Source: Sphingomonas immobilis (GTDB taxonomy: Bacteria > Pseudomonadota > Alphaproteobacteria > Sphingomonadales > Sphingomonadaceae). Taken from it: DNA of 64,000 nt. This document shows positions 8,252-17,793 of the stretch, piece after piece. The stretch lies in contig NZ_JAUQSZ010000002.1 in the NCBI RefSeq assembly GCF_030580995.1, forward strand, positions 124,001 through 188,000. Direction: 5' to 3'. The notes beneath the pieces were generated by a model. It worked only from the letters and a program-made list of their open reading frames with translations. It had not been told where the DNA came from and ran no database searches. Every line of letters starts with the position of its first letter. Position 1 is the first letter of the stretch. A program made the position numbers and the translations under genes.

Positions 8252-8268
8252 GCTAAGCCGGACTTAGC
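8252..8268. repeat. Inverted repeat in the rho leader
   Basis: GCTAAG and CTTAGC are separated by five bases, between the hemJ stop and the rho start. This could be an operator or a small leader hairpin; nothing further is visible in the 165-base gap. No good -35/-10 pair at standard spacing was found, although TTGAC occurs twice just upstream. Confidence 0.3.
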
Positions 8269-8405
8269 TCCCGAGATAATGTTAGCACGCGCGACGCCTC
8301 GTCGGCGATCGTGTGGCGGCATCCTCCCTCCAGCATCGTGGCGCGTTTTCAGCGCCGGCCGACGCCAGACCTTTTCCATACAAAATCCTGCACCGGACGC
8401 CCGAA

Positions 8406-9662
8406 ATGCATCTCAAAGACCTCAAGAACAAGAAACCGGCCGAACTGGTCGAAATGGCCGAAGGGCTCGGCATCGAAAGCGCTTCGACGCTGCGCAAGCA
8501 GGATCTGATGTTCGCGATCCTCAAGGTTCAGGCCGAGAATGGTGAGCAGATCATGGGCCTCGGCACGATCGAGGTGCTGCCCGACGGCTTCGGCTTCCTG
8601 CGCAGCCCCGAGGCGAATTATCTCGCCGGCCCCGACGACATCTACATCTCGCCCAACCAGGTTCGTAAGTTCGGCCTGCGCACCGGCGACACGGTCGAAG
8701 GCGAAATCCGCGGTCCCAAGGACGGCGAGCGCTATTTCGCGCTGGTGAAGCTCACCGCCGTCAATTTCGACGATCCTGATGCGGTGCGCCACCGCGTCAA
8801 CTTCGACAACCTCACGCCGCTCTATCCCGAGCAGAAGCTCACGCTCGATCCGCTCGACCCGACCGTCAAGGACAAGTCGGCGCGCGTCATCGATATCGTT
8901 TCGCCGCAGGGCAAGGGCCAGCGCACGCTGATCGTCGCGCCGCCGCGCGTCGGCAAGACGGTCATGCTGCAGAACATCGCCAAGGCGATCACCGACAATC
9001 ATCCCGAGGTCTTCCTGATCGTGCTGCTCATCGACGAGCGCCCCGAGGAAGTCACCGACATGCAGCGCTCGGTAAAGGGCGAGGTTGTCTCCTCGACCTT
9101 CGACGAGCCTGCCACGCGCCACGTGCAGGTCGCCGAGATGGTGATCGAAAAGGCCAAGCGCCTGGTTGAGCACAAGAAGGATGTCGTGATCCTGCTCGAT
9201 TCGATCACCCGCCTTGGCCGCGCTTACAACACCGTCGTGCCGTCGTCGGGCAAGGTGCTGACCGGCGGCGTCGATGCCAACGCGCTGCAGCGGCCGAAGC
9301 GCTTCTTCGGTGCCGCCCGCAACATCGAGGAGGGCGGCTCGCTCTCGATCATCGCGACCGCGCTGATCGACACCGGCAGCCGCATGGACGAGGTCATCTT
9401 CGAAGAGTTCAAGGGCACCGGTAACTCGGAAATCGTTCTCGACCGCAAGGTCGCCGACAAGCGCATCTTCCCGGCACTCGACGTCGGCAAGTCCGGCACG
9501 CGCAAGGAAGAGTTGCTGGTCGATCAGGGCAAGCTCTCCAAGATGTGGGTGCTGCGCCGCATCCTCATGCAGATGGGCACGATCGACTCGATGGAGTTCC
9601 TGCTCGACAAGATGAAGAACTCGAAGACCAACGAGGACTTCTTCGACAGTATGAATCAGTAG
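8406..9662 (+). CDS. rho: Transcription termination factor Rho
   Basis: This 418-residue hexameric RNA helicase terminates transcription. The N-terminal helix bundle ([19 protein letters not shown]) is followed by an OB-fold RNA-binding domain at about 50-125 ([20 protein letters not shown]). The RecA-type motor has its Walker A around 179-186 (APPRVGKT), Walker B in [19 protein letters not shown] and the Q/R-loop region [18 protein letters not shown]. The ATG at 8406 gives the usual length; an upstream extension to 8313 has no conservation. Position between hemE/hemJ and mnmE matches other alphaproteobacteria. Confidence 0.97.
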   Translation: MHLKDLKNKKPAELVEMAEGLGIESASTLRKQDLMFAILKVQAENGEQIMGLGTIEVLPDGFGFLRSPEANYLAGPDDIYISPNQVRKFGLRTGDTVEGEIRGPKDGERYFALVKLTAVNFDDPDAVRHRVNFDNLTPLYPEQKLTLDPLDPTVKDKSARVIDIVSPQGKGQRTLIVAPPRVGKTVMLQNIAKAITDNHPEVFLIVLLIDERPEEVTDMQRSVKGEVVSSTFDEPATRHVQVAEMVIEKAKRLVEHKKDVVILLDSITRLGRAYNTVVPSSGKVLTGGVDANALQRPKRFFGAARNIEEGGSLSIIATALIDTGSRMDEVIFEEFKGTGNSEIVLDRKVADKRIFPALDVGKSGTRKEELLVDQGKLSKMWVLRRILMQMGTIDSMEFLLDKMKNSKTNEDFFDSMNQ

Positions 9663-9672
9663 TCGAGAGCGG

Positions 9673-9765
9673 CTTGCCGCATGTGCGGCAAGGCTCGCTC
9701 CGGCTCGGCCGGCGGGCGAAAGCCCGGCCGACGATTTGCAGGTACGCAATGCCCCGCATTGCGTA
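9673..9765. repeat. Three consecutive hairpins after rho
   Basis: Three palindromes lie within 93 bases downstream of the rho stop. The first is CTTGCCGCA/TGCGGCAAG (9673-9692). The second is TCGGCC...GGGC-GAAA-GCCC-GGCCGA (9706-9731, with a three-base bulge). The third is TACGCAATGC (9743-9752) with its exact complement (9756-9765) around a CCC loop. None is followed by a T-run, so they are not plain intrinsic terminators; they could stop 3' exonucleases or form cruciforms. See the similar clusters at 43.2 and 46.2 kb. Confidence 0.7.
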
Positions 9766-9853
9766 GATCATGCCGGGGAATGACCGACCTGCAACTGGCT
9801 TTGCCCGTGACCGCTCGGAACTCTAAGAACCATGCCGATGCGCGCTTCAGCCT

Positions 9854-9874
9854 CGCTTTAGCTGCACTAAAGCG
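9854..9874 (+). repeat. Leader hairpin before the TerC-like gene
   Basis: CGCTTTAG and CTAAAGCG are a perfect 8-base inverted repeat with a 5-base loop, ending 13 bases before the ATG at 9888. It overlaps the region where a ribosome-binding site would lie and no clear Shine-Dalgarno is present, so it may tune translation of this gene. Confidence 0.4.
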
Positions 9875-9887
9875 TTAGGCCGCGCGT

Positions 9888-10517
9888 ATGCTCAACCTCG
9901 CCGACGTTCTCACTCCCGCCGGTCTCGCGACGCTTGGCCAGGTCATCATGATCGACCTGATGCTCGCGGGCGACAATGCCGTCGTGCTCGGCACGCTCGC
10001 GGCCGGGCTCCCGCCGAAGCAACGCAAGCAGGTGCTCGCCATCGGCATCGGTGTCGCGATGGTGCTGCGCGTCGCCTTCGCGGTGGTCGCGACGCAGCTT
10101 CTCCAGATCACCGGCCTGCTGTTCGCCGGCGGGCTCCTGCTGCTGTGGGTGGCGTGGAAGCTCTATCGCGAGCTGCGTGCGTCCGACGCGGCGCATGACG
10201 AAACGGGCGTCGGTGGAAAACCACCGCGCACGCTGCTGCAGGCCGCGATCCAGGTCGCCATCGCCGATCTTTCGATGAGCCTCGACAATGTCCTCGCCGT
10301 CGCGGGCGCGGCGCGAGATCACCCCACGGTGCTCCTGTTCGGCCTGATCCTGTCGGTCGCGCTGATGGCCGTTGCGGCAAACTTCATCGCCAAGCTGATC
10401 GAGCGCTATCGCTGGATCGCGTATCTCGGACTGCTGGTGATCCTCTACGTCGCCGGATCGATGATTTATCACGGTATTGTCGATCACGAAGCGGGTCTCC
10501 TGCTCTTCTTCCGCTAG
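9888..10517 (+). CDS. TerC/YjbE family integral membrane protein
   Basis: This 209-residue polytopic membrane protein belongs to the TerC/YjbE superfamily, whose members are implicated in metal-ion (often Mn2+) export. It shows two symmetric acidic membrane motifs: IDLMLAGDNAVVLG near residue 25 and IADLSMSLDNVLAVAG near residue 130. About seven hydrophobic segments are visible. It stands alone on the plus strand between rho and DUF6489. A second, longer TerC protein with different motifs is at 56.7-57.5 kb. The transported ion cannot be read from sequence. Confidence 0.85.
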   Translation: MLNLADVLTPAGLATLGQVIMIDLMLAGDNAVVLGTLAAGLPPKQRKQVLAIGIGVAMVLRVAFAVVATQLLQITGLLFAGGLLLLWVAWKLYRELRASDAAHDETGVGGKPPRTLLQAAIQVAIADLSMSLDNVLAVAGAARDHPTVLLFGLILSVALMAVAANFIAKLIERYRWIAYLGLLVILYVAGSMIYHGIVDHEAGLLLFFR

Positions 10518-10570
10518 TTGCGGTCAGGGCCCGGTCGCGCGCATAGAGGTGCGAACGAGCGGAGACGGCC

Positions 10571-10795
10571 ATGAAGATCAATGTCGATATCGAGTGTACG
10601 CCCGATGAGGCGCGCCGCGTGATGGGCCTTCCCGATTTCACGCCGCTTCATGACAAGTATATAGAAACGTTGAAGGATTCCATGAACGGTAATGTCTCTT
10701 CCGAGGTGATGGAAAACCTCATGAAGAGTTGGGCGCCGATGGGCGACGCCGGCATGACCTTCTGGCGGAAACTGTTCGAGTCCGCGGGCAAATAG
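10571..10795 (+). CDS. DUF6489 family small protein
   Basis: This is a 74-residue soluble protein, MKINVDIECTPDEARRVMG..., with a Trp/Met/Phe-rich C-terminal helix (MKSWAPMGDAGMTFWRKLFE). It resembles the small conserved protein annotated DUF6489 beside mnmE in sphingomonads. A GAGCGGAGAC sequence precedes the ATG. Its TAG stop overlaps the GTG start of mnmE by one base, so the two are almost certainly co-translated. Part of it resembles the polyhydroxyalkanoate-associated small proteins; the function is unknown. Confidence 0.8.
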   Translation: MKINVDIECTPDEARRVMGLPDFTPLHDKYIETLKDSMNGNVSSEVMENLMKSWAPMGDAGMTFWRKLFESAGK

Positions 10796-12072
10796 TGGAC
10801 ACGATTTTTGCGGTGTCGAGCGGCACCGCGCCTGCCGCGATCGCGATTGTGCGGATCAGTGGATTGATGGCGCTGGCGGCGGCCAAGCGCCTCTGTGGCG
10901 AAATACCGCCGCCGCGCCGCGCCGCGCTGCGGGCGCTCCGCGGCGCGGACGGCCTGCTGCTTGATCGCGCAATTGTACTGGTCTTTCCGGGGCCGGCGAC
11001 GGCGACGGGCGAGGATCTTGTCGAATTGCATATCCACGGCGGACGGGCGACGATCCGCGCCGTCGAGTCGGCGTTGGCGGAGTTTCCAGGCTTACGCCAG
11101 GCCGAGCCGGGCGAGTTTACCCGTCGCGCGTTGTTCCATGGCAGGATCGATTTGACCGGAGCGGAAGGGCTGGGCGAGTTGCTCATCGCCGAGACCGAGA
11201 CCCAGCGCCGCGCGGCTGTGTCGATTTCGGAGGGTGGATTGCGCCGACGTATCGAGCGTTGGAACGACCAGCTCGTGCAGGCGGCGGCGCAGGTCGAAGC
11301 CGCACTCGATTTCTCGGACGAGGACGATGTTCCCGAAGATGTTGCTGCGCATCTCTCGGCTGCCATCGCACGCATGTGCGATGAGCTTGCCGTCGTATCG
11401 AGCGCCCCCGCGATCGAGCGATTGCGTGACGGGGTTCGGGTGGTGATCGCCGGTCCGCCGAACAGCGGGAAGTCGAGCTTGATAAACCGCCTCGCGGATC
11501 GCGATGTCGCGATCGTTTCGCCGCAAGCAGGTACAACCCGTGACCGGGTCGAGGCGCCGATCATGCGGGCGGGGGTCGCCTATGTGTTGACCGATACCGC
11601 CGGGCTTCACGATGCGACCGACGCGGTTGAGCGGATCGGTATCGATCGTGCCCGCGAAGCAATCATGGCGAGCGATATCCTCCTGTGGCTCGACGACGCG
11701 ACACCGCCGGTGGACAATGCGGTCTGGCTGCACGCGCGCTGCGACGAGCTTTCGCGCCGTGCGCTGCCGGTTGGGCCGACGTTGGCGATATCCTCCATCA
11801 GCGGTGAAGGTATTCCAGCGCTTTGGGAAATCCTCGCCGAACGCGCCGGCGAGATCGGCGCGCTACCTAATGGTATTGCCGTCAACGCTCGCCAACGTGC
11901 CCTTATCTCAGATGCAGAGATTGCGTTGAGAGACGGTGCTAGCCAAAATGACATGGTGTTGCTGGCGGAAGCGATACGAGTGGCACGCCACGCTTTTGAC
12001 GCCCTGACTGGACGGGCTGATGTGGAATCGGTTCTCGACGCATTGTTCGGACAATTCTGTATCGGCAAGTGA
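10795..12072 (+). CDS. mnmE: tRNA modification GTPase MnmE
   Basis: This 425-residue protein works with MnmG to make the 5-carboxymethylaminomethyl group on wobble U34 of tRNAs. The N-terminal formyl-THF-binding domain (VDTIFAVSSGTAPAAIAIVRISG) comes first, then an alpha-helical region with the G domain inserted: IAGPPNSGKSSLINRL (P-loop), TTRDRVEAP and TDTAGLHDA. The protein ends FCIGK, with the family's essential C-terminal Cys. The start is a GTG at 10795 overlapping the DUF6489 stop; an upstream in-frame extension would overlap that gene. A parS-like site follows directly. Confidence 0.95.
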   Translation: MDTIFAVSSGTAPAAIAIVRISGLMALAAAKRLCGEIPPPRRAALRALRGADGLLLDRAIVLVFPGPATATGEDLVELHIHGGRATIRAVESALAEFPGLRQAEPGEFTRRALFHGRIDLTGAEGLGELLIAETETQRRAAVSISEGGLRRRIERWNDQLVQAAAQVEAALDFSDEDDVPEDVAAHLSAAIARMCDELAVVSSAPAIERLRDGVRVVIAGPPNSGKSSLINRLADRDVAIVSPQAGTTRDRVEAPIMRAGVAYVLTDTAGLHDATDAVERIGIDRAREAIMASDILLWLDDATPPVDNAVWLHARCDELSRRALPVGPTLAISSISGEGIPALWEILAERAGEIGALPNGIAVNARQRALISDAEIALRDGASQNDMVLLAEAIRVARHAFDALTGRADVESVLDALFGQFCIGK

Positions 12073-12088
12073 TGTTCCACGTGGAACG
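12073..12088. promoter_or_regulatory. parS: parS centromere site 1 (between mnmE and mnmG)
   Basis: TGTTCCACGTGGAACG contains the 14-base perfect palindrome GTTCCACGTGGAAC (12074-12087). This matches the bacterial parS consensus (TGTTTCACGTGAAACA and its C/G variants). It lies about 2.5 kb upstream of parA and 5.4 kb from the predicted origin, where ParB-loaded sites are expected. Confidence 0.85.
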
Positions 12089-12126
12089 TTTTGACTTAAA
12101 GCAGCGGCGGGCATAGCGGATCGGCG

Positions 12127-13962
12127 ATGACCTTCGATGTGATCGTGATTGGCGGCGGCCACGCTGGCACCGAGGCGGCTGCTGCTGCAGCGCGTCGCGG
12201 CGCGCGCACCGCATTGGTAAGCTTCGATCCGGAAAAGATCGGCGCCATGTCGTGCAATCCCGCGATCGGTGGGCTCGGCAAGGGGCATCTCGTTCGCGAA
12301 GTCGATGCATTCGACGGACTGGTCGCCCGCGCCGCCGATGCGGCTGGCATTCACTATCGTATGCTCAATCGTAGCAAAGGGCTCGCCGTCCAGGGGCCGC
12401 GCGTCCAGGCCGACCGAAAACGCTATGCAGCGGCTATCCGCGAGATGCTGGCGGAACAAGAGGATCTGGAGATCGTGGCGGGGGAGGCGATCGCCCTGAT
12501 TCATGACGACCATGGTGCGATAGCGGGTGTCTCGCTCGCTGACGGCAGAGTGTTGGCGGCATCGGCGGTTGTGCTGGCGACGGGTACGTTTCTTGGCGCG
12601 CGCATGTTTCGTGGGGAGGATCGCGAGGTCGGAGGCCGCGTAGGCGAGTCGGCGGCGACAGAATTGGGCCGTCAGCTCCGGGCGGCCGGTCTGCCGATGG
12701 CGCGGCTGAAAACTGGCACGCCGCCACGCCTCGACGGGCGCACCATTGATTGGGCCATCCTCGAGGAGCAGCCCAGCGACGACGAGCTCTGGACGATGTC
12801 GCCACTCACACTCGGGCGGCATCTTCCACAACTGCACTGCGCCATCACCCGCACAACGCCGGAAACACACGCGATCATTCGCGCCGGGCTCGATCGCTCG
12901 CCGCTGTTTGGCGGCGCGATCGCCGGGCAGGGACCGCGCTATTGTCCCTCCATCGAGGACAAGATCCACCGGTTCGGCGATCGCGACGGGCATCAGATAT
13001 TCCTCGAGCCCGAGGGTCTGGACGATCATGTCATTTATCCAAACGGCATCTCCACGTCGCTGCCGGTCGATGTGCAGGCGGGGATGATCGCATCGATCCC
13101 GGGGCTCGAACGCGCGCGGATCATTACCCCCGGCTATGCGGTCGAGTATGACTATGTCGATCCACGCGCCCTTGATGCGACACTCGAGCTGCGCGCGATA
13201 AGCGGTTTGTTTTGCGCTGGACAGATCAACGGCACGACTGGCTATGAGGAAGCCGCGGGGCAGGGGCTGGTCGCGGGCCTCAACGCGGCTGGAAGGGCGC
13301 TTGGCCTCCCGCCGGTCGTGCTCGATCGTGCCAGCAGCTATCTTGGCGTCATGATCGACGACCTCGTCCTTCAGGGTGTGACCGAACCCTATCGGATGCT
13401 CACTGCCCGTGCGGAATACCGTCTGAGATTGCGCGCTGACAACGCGGAAACGCGCCTGACCCCGATCGCCGATGCCGTGGGGTGCCTGGGTCCGCTACGT
13501 CGACAGCGATTTCATGAGCGGACTCGGTTTCGCAACGAGATTGCGCAACGTTTGGCAGAGCCGGTCGCGCCCGCGACTTTGCGAGAACGCGGCGCGACCA
13601 TCACCTCACCGCATGCGCGCCCCGGCACGGAATGGCTCCTCCAGTCTGATATCGGGCTGGAGCAGGTGGCGCCCCATCTGATGGCAGAATTCGATCTCGG
13701 CCTATTGGCGGAAGCCGTCGAAGACGCGCGCTACGCCCCCTACATCCTGCGTCAGGAGAGCGAGGTCGCGACACTCCGCGCGAATGACGGGACCGCGCTT
13801 TCACCATCGCTCGACTTCGCGACGATACCTGGCCTGTCGAGCGAAATGGTCGAACGTCTGAGTGCTGCGAGACCGCTGACGTTGGGACAGGCGGGTCGCG
13901 TGCGAGGAGTTACACCGGTGGCGCTCGCTGCCATTCTGCTTCACGCAAAGCGCGCAGCATGA
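12127..13962 (+). CDS. mnmG: tRNA U34 modification enzyme MnmG (GidA)
   Basis: This is the 611-residue FAD-dependent partner of MnmE. The N-terminal FAD-binding motif is [21 protein letters not shown]. Family signatures follow: [47 protein letters not shown], and [20 protein letters not shown] near the C-terminal domain. Both family signature stretches are intact and the length is normal. It overlaps rsmG by four bases (ATGA). Confidence 0.96.
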   Translation: MTFDVIVIGGGHAGTEAAAAAARRGARTALVSFDPEKIGAMSCNPAIGGLGKGHLVREVDAFDGLVARAADAAGIHYRMLNRSKGLAVQGPRVQADRKRYAAAIREMLAEQEDLEIVAGEAIALIHDDHGAIAGVSLADGRVLAASAVVLATGTFLGARMFRGEDREVGGRVGESAATELGRQLRAAGLPMARLKTGTPPRLDGRTIDWAILEEQPSDDELWTMSPLTLGRHLPQLHCAITRTTPETHAIIRAGLDRSPLFGGAIAGQGPRYCPSIEDKIHRFGDRDGHQIFLEPEGLDDHVIYPNGISTSLPVDVQAGMIASIPGLERARIITPGYAVEYDYVDPRALDATLELRAISGLFCAGQINGTTGYEEAAGQGLVAGLNAAGRALGLPPVVLDRASSYLGVMIDDLVLQGVTEPYRMLTARAEYRLRLRADNAETRLTPIADAVGCLGPLRRQRFHERTRFRNEIAQRLAEPVAPATLRERGATITSPHARPGTEWLLQSDIGLEQVAPHLMAEFDLGLLAEAVEDARYAPYILRQESEVATLRANDGTALSPSLDFATIPGLSSEMVERLSAARPLTLGQAGRVRGVTPVALAAILLHAKRAA

Positions 13963-14579
13963 TCGAGGACGAGGCACGGGCCTGGGTTCACGGCCAATTC
14001 GGTGACGCAGGCGTCGCCAAACTTCAGCAAATCGCGCAAATCGTCATTGCGGAATCCGCTCGCCAAAATCTCATCGCCGCCTCGACGATACCGGAAATCT
14101 GGTCGCGCCATCTCGTCGATTCTGCACAACTCATATTGCTCGCTCGAGATGCGCCGGGCATGTGGTTGGATATCGGCAGCGGTGCCGGCTTTCCCGGTTT
14201 GGTGGTCGCGGCCCTGACCGAACGCAGCGTCCATTTGGTCGAGCCGCGAGCGAAACGCGCCGCCTTTCTTGTCGATGCCGCCGCGGCGCTTGGCATCGGC
14301 AGCCGTGTCGTCGTTCATGCATGCCGTATCGAATCCGTTCGTAATGCGGCTCAGGTCATTTCGGCCCGGGCCGTCGCCGCCTTGCCGACGCTCCTCGACG
14401 CGGCCTTACCCTGTTCCACATCGAACACGCTCTGGCTTCTTCCCAAGGGACAGTCGGCGCATGAAGAGGTGGCAAACGCCGAGCGCGCATGGCATGGTGT
14501 GTTTCACGTGGAACAGAGCATCACCAATCCAGCTTCGCAGATCGTGGTGGCCCGGGGAGTCGCGCGCAGATGCAAGTAA
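13959..14579 (+). CDS. rsmG: 16S rRNA (guanine-N7) methyltransferase RsmG (GidB)
   Basis: This 206-residue SAM-dependent enzyme methylates G527 of 16S rRNA (E. coli numbering). The SAM-binding loop is [16 protein letters not shown], preceded by the family stretch [24 protein letters not shown]. The stop lies ten bases inside parA. Its coding sequence contains a parS site (14500-14515), read as part of GVFHVEQ, so this part of the protein is constrained by centromere sequence as well as by rRNA methylation. Confidence 0.94.
   Translation: MIEDEARAWVHGQFGDAGVAKLQQIAQIVIAESARQNLIAASTIPEIWSRHLVDSAQLILLARDAPGMWLDIGSGAGFPGLVVAALTERSVHLVEPRAKRAAFLVDAAAALGIGSRVVVHACRIESVRNAAQVISARAVAALPTLLDAALPCSTSNTLWLLPKGQSAHEEVANAERAWHGVFHVEQSITNPASQIVVARGVARRCK
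14412..14427. promoter_or_regulatory. Degenerate parS-like sequence inside rsmG
   Basis: TGTTCCACATCGAACA differs from the palindromic parS form TGTTCCACGTGGAACA at two central positions. It lies 73 bases before the intact site 2. Central mismatches usually weaken ParB binding, so it may be a decayed site or coincidence. Confidence 0.35.
14500..14515. promoter_or_regulatory. parS: parS centromere site 2 (inside rsmG, 55 bases before parA)
   Basis: TGTTTCACGTGGAACA matches the parS 16-mer with one arm in the T form and the other in the G form, a common variant. It is embedded in the rsmG reading frame close to the parA start, so ParB bound here could also affect parAB transcription. Confidence 0.9.
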
Positions 14580-15355
14580 TTGCGGTCGCCAATCAGAAGG
14601 GCGGAGTCGGTAAGACGACGACCGCGATTAACCTCGGCACGGCGCTCGCCGCGACCGGCCTGCGCGTCCTGCTGCTCGATATCGATCCGCAAGGAAACGC
14701 ATCGACCGGCCTGGGGATCGCCCGCAGTGATCGCCGCACCTCGATCTATGATGTTCTCTTGGGCGAGACGCCGCTCACGAGTGCTGCGATGCCGACAGCC
14801 GTGCCGAAGCTCGATATCGTGCCCGCTACGGTCGATCTGTCGGGTGCCGAAATCGAACTCGTCGAATTCGAGGAGCGAACACACCGTCTCAGCCGCGCCA
14901 TCGCCAAGAGCGAAGCGCGCTGGGACGTTATCCTGATCGATTGTCCGCCGTCGCTTGGCCTGCTGACTCTCAACGCGATGGTGTCGGCGAATTCGCTGCT
15001 GGTGCCGCTGCAATGCGAATTTTTCGCGCTCGAAGGGCTTAGCCAGCTTCTCAACACCGTTGAACGCATCCGCGAACGATTCAATCCCGGCCTGTCGATT
15101 ATCGGCGTTGCATTGACGATGTACGACCGTCGCAATCGCCTGACCGAGCAGGTGTCGGCCGACGTGCGGGCCGTGCTTGGCCGAGTGGTGTTCGACACCG
15201 TCATCCCGCGCAACGTGCGGCTGTCCGAAGCGCCCAGTCATGGCCTGCCGGCGTTGATCTACGATTATCGCTGTCCCGGCTCGGAGGCGTATATCGCGCT
15301 CGCCCGTGAACTCATCAATCGATTGCCGGAACGGCCGGCGAGGGTAGCGGCATGA
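14570..15355 (+). CDS. parA: Chromosome partitioning ATPase ParA
   Basis: This is a 261-residue deviant-Walker ATPase that moves ParB-parS complexes and segregates the origin. Walker A is at the N-terminus (VANQKGGVGKTTTAINL); Walker A' (LLLDIDPQGNAST), Walker B (VILIDCPPSLGLL) and the LIYDYRCPGSEAY tail are all present. The ATG at 14570 starts inside the end of rsmG and gives the standard N-terminus [12 protein letters not shown]. There is no N-terminal DNA-binding extension, as expected of chromosomal ParA. It overlaps parB by four bases. Confidence 0.96.
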   Translation: MQVIAVANQKGGVGKTTTAINLGTALAATGLRVLLLDIDPQGNASTGLGIARSDRRTSIYDVLLGETPLTSAAMPTAVPKLDIVPATVDLSGAEIELVEFEERTHRLSRAIAKSEARWDVILIDCPPSLGLLTLNAMVSANSLLVPLQCEFFALEGLSQLLNTVERIRERFNPGLSIIGVALTMYDRRNRLTEQVSADVRAVLGRVVFDTVIPRNVRLSEAPSHGLPALIYDYRCPGSEAYIALARELINRLPERPARVAA

Positions 15356-16257
15356 CCGACAACATCACTCCACTCTCTCGCCCCAAACCGCGCGCGGGGC
15401 TGGGGCGGGGGCTCGGCGCACTGATGGGCGACATGGCGCGTGAGCAGCCGGTCGATGCGACAGGGGAAGCGGTCGCTCAGGGCGTGCGCATGCTGCCGGT
15501 CGGATCGATCACGCCGCATCCCGGCCAGCCGCGCCGTCATTTCGATGAAGCCGCGCTGGAAGAATTGGCCGAATCGATCGCGATGCGCGGCCTCATCCAG
15601 CCGATCGTCGTGCGCCCGCACGGCACGGGCTATCAGATCGTGGCGGGCGAACGCCGCTGGCGCGCGGCGCAGCGTGCAAGATTGCACGAAGTCCCTGTTA
15701 TCGTTAAGGATTTTAGCGATACGGAGACGCTCGAAGTCGCGCTGATCGAGAATATCCAGCGGCAGGATCTCAACGCGATCGAAGAAGCGCAGGCCTATCA
15801 CCGGCTTATCGGCGACTTCGGCCATACCCAGGAAGTGCTGGCAAAGCTCGTCCACAAGTCGCGCAGCCATATCGCCAACCTGCTGCGATTGCTGGATCTG
15901 CCCGAAATCGTTCAGGAGCGTGTCGTCGATGGGTCGCTCAGCATGGGGCACGCCCGCGCGCTGATCGGCGTCGCGGATATCGAAGGGCTGGCCGACCAGA
16001 TCGTTGCGAAGGGCCTGTCGGTGCGCGACACGGAACGACTCGCGCGTGCCGCCAAACCCGATACGACGCGGGCCCGCGGGCATGGCGACGGCAGCCGCGA
16101 TGCCGATCTGACCGCACTCGAACATCATCTCGGCGATCTGCTCGGCCTGTCGGTGCGGATTTCCTACGGGCCGAAGGGCGGGGCGCTCAACCTGGGCTTC
16201 TCGACGCTCGATCAGCTCGACATGCTTTGCCAGCGGCTGACCGGAGAGCGGATCTAG
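15352..16257 (+). CDS. parB: Chromosome partitioning protein ParB
   Basis: This 301-residue CTP-dependent DNA clamp loads at parS. The N-terminus RAGLGRGLGALMGD is the usual ParA-stimulating stretch. The CTPase domain has PHPGQPRRHFDE and the GERRWRAAQ box (about residues 100-108). The helix-turn-helix follows in the region HTQEVLAKLVHKSRSHIANLLRLL, and a C-terminal dimerisation domain ends LCQRLTGERI. The parS sites are close by at 12.07 and 14.50 kb. It works with MipZ (32.9 kb) in alphaproteobacteria that have the MipZ system. Confidence 0.96.
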   Translation: MTDNITPLSRPKPRAGLGRGLGALMGDMAREQPVDATGEAVAQGVRMLPVGSITPHPGQPRRHFDEAALEELAESIAMRGLIQPIVVRPHGTGYQIVAGERRWRAAQRARLHEVPVIVKDFSDTETLEVALIENIQRQDLNAIEEAQAYHRLIGDFGHTQEVLAKLVHKSRSHIANLLRLLDLPEIVQERVVDGSLSMGHARALIGVADIEGLADQIVAKGLSVRDTERLARAAKPDTTRARGHGDGSRDADLTALEHHLGDLLGLSVRISYGPKGGALNLGFSTLDQLDMLCQRLTGERI

Positions 16258-16265
16258 CCGAAAAT

Positions 16266-17279
16266 CTAGCGGCGCCGCGCGGCCGTCCGTGCGACGGTCG
16301 TGATCGCCGCATCGGTCAACACGTTGCCGGGATTGTTCGGTGCCATTACGGCGCGTTCGGCGCGGCGGATGCGCTCTACCGCCTCGCTGAGCCGCACCGG
16401 ATCCCAGGTTCTGAGTGCCCGCGATGCCGTCGCCCGCTCGCGGAAGAAAACGCGGTCCATCAACGCCTTTGGGTCGGCACCGGCGGCGATCTCACCCTGC
16501 ATCTCGGCTGTCGCCATCAGTCGCCGGACGAGCTGCCGCAGCACCGGAATCGGCGAGACCCCGGCCTCGCCGAGCTGTGCGAGTTCGTGCGCGAGCACGT
16601 CGGGCGCGCCGTCGATTGCGGCATCGATCGCGCGCGACATTTCCGAATCGCCGAGATTCGCGCCAACCGCGTCGAGCGCGGCATCGTCCAGCTCGCGCGG
16701 CCGCTCCGGCGCCGCATCGAGATAAAGCGCGAGCTTCTCGATCTCGCGCGTCATCACCGCGCGGTCGCCGCCCGTCGCCGCCGCCAGCCGCGTCGCGGTC
16801 GCGCCGGTGGTGCGCAGCCCGTATTCGCGCGCGATCGATGTCGCCAGCCGGTCAGCGTCGGCACCCTCTGGCATGAAGCACGCCAGCGCCATCGCGCGCG
16901 GATGGCCGAGCGCGAGCTTGGCGACCTTCGACGTGGCCTTCAGCGACGGCGCGATTACCGCGACCGGATTGCCGACGGTCCCGATCTCCAGCAGCAACGT
17001 CAGCGCGTCCAGGCACTCCTCGCCCGCACCCATTACCCGGATGTGCCGTGCGCCGCCGAACAGAGAGATCGCTGCCGCCTCGTCGGCGAGCAGCCCAGGA
17101 TTGCCCTTGAGCTTCGCCGGTTCGAGGTCGATCCGCTCCGCCTCCGGCCCCAACGCCCGCCCGAGCCGCGTCGCCAGCTCCTGCGCACCCGATTCGTCGG
17201 GGCCGAACAGCAGGTAGAGGCGGATATCGGGGCTCGCCGCGTCGATCGCGGTGCGGATCTGGTTGAGGTTCGCTTTCAC
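16266..17279 (-). CDS. holA: DNA polymerase III delta subunit
   Basis: This is a 337-residue clamp-loader subunit that opens the beta ring. The N-terminal segment LYLLFGPDESGAQELATRLGRAL is typical of HolA, with the usual degenerate nucleotide-binding domain, and the C-terminal part has the clamp-loader collar helices. I start it at the GTG at 17279 (MKANLNQIR), seven bases after the lptE stop; an in-frame extension to 17402 would overlap lptE extensively. It converges with parB, with only eight bases between the stop codons. The leuS-lptE-holA order is conserved in alphaproteobacteria. Confidence 0.92.
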   Translation of the reverse strand: MKANLNQIRTAIDAASPDIRLYLLFGPDESGAQELATRLGRALGPEAERIDLEPAKLKGNPGLLADEAAAISLFGGARHIRVMGAGEECLDALTLLLEIGTVGNPVAVIAPSLKATSKVAKLALGHPRAMALACFMPEGADADRLATSIAREYGLRTTGATATRLAAATGGDRAVMTREIEKLALYLDAAPERPRELDDAALDAVGANLGDSEMSRAIDAAIDGAPDVLAHELAQLGEAGVSPIPVLRQLVRRLMATAEMQGEIAAGADPKALMDRVFFRERATASRALRTWDPVRLSEAVERIRRAERAVMAPNNPGNVLTDAAITTVARTAARRR

Positions 17280-17286
17280 GCCGCGC

Positions 17287-17793
17287 TCATTTCGCGTCGG
17301 GCGCGGTCCGCTCCGAATAGAGCGCGATGCGCGACACGATCTGTTCGGCGACGATGTCGGACAGGCGTTCGAGCGCGCTGTTCTCCGCCGCGATCGTCGC
17401 ATATTCGGAGCCGACCACGTCGATGCCGGCGTCCGACCCCGCCGCCGCGTCGAGCAGCACGGTGCCCTTCGACAGATCGATGAGCTGGTAGCGCGCGCGC
17501 AGCGTCCGGCGCTCGCGCGATACGCTGTCGTCGGCGCGCACGCCGAGGCCGATGATCTTGTCGTCGAGCTTCACTTCGAGCCGGTATTGCGCCGTCCCGC
17601 TCGAATGAAGGCGATCGCGCAGGGCATTGGCCATCAGCCAGCCCGACTTGCCCTCGATCGGCGCGACATCGACCTGCGTGAGCATGGAGCCCACAGCGCC
17701 GCTGCTGCCGCCCGAATAGAGCGGATGCAGCCCACAGCCGGAGGTCAACGCCACTGGGGCGCAGGCGAGCAGGAGGACGGCGAGCCGCTTCAT
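17287..17793 (-). CDS. lptE: LPS assembly lipoprotein LptE
   Basis: This 168-residue outer-membrane lipoprotein plugs the LptD barrel in the last step of lipopolysaccharide export. The signal peptide ends in a lipobox LTSGC with Cys20, followed by GLHPLYSGG, a usual LptE beginning. It overlaps the leuS stop by four bases and sits in the leuS-lptE-holA row. The other lpt genes of the window (lptC, A and B) are at 54-56 kb. Confidence 0.9.
   Translation of the reverse strand: MKRLAVLLLACAPVALTSGCGLHPLYSGGSSGAVGSMLTQVDVAPIEGKSGWLMANALRDRLHSSGTAQYRLEVKLDDKIIGLGVRADDSVSRERRTLRARYQLIDLSKGTVLLDAAAGSDAGIDVVGSEYATIAAENSALERLSDIVAEQIVSRIALYSERTAPDAK

Noticed and set aside
9766-9887. Manganese (yybP-ykoY) riboswitch before the TerC/YjbE-like gene
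   Set aside because: The expected conserved loops are not seen; only one simple hairpin lies before the start codon.
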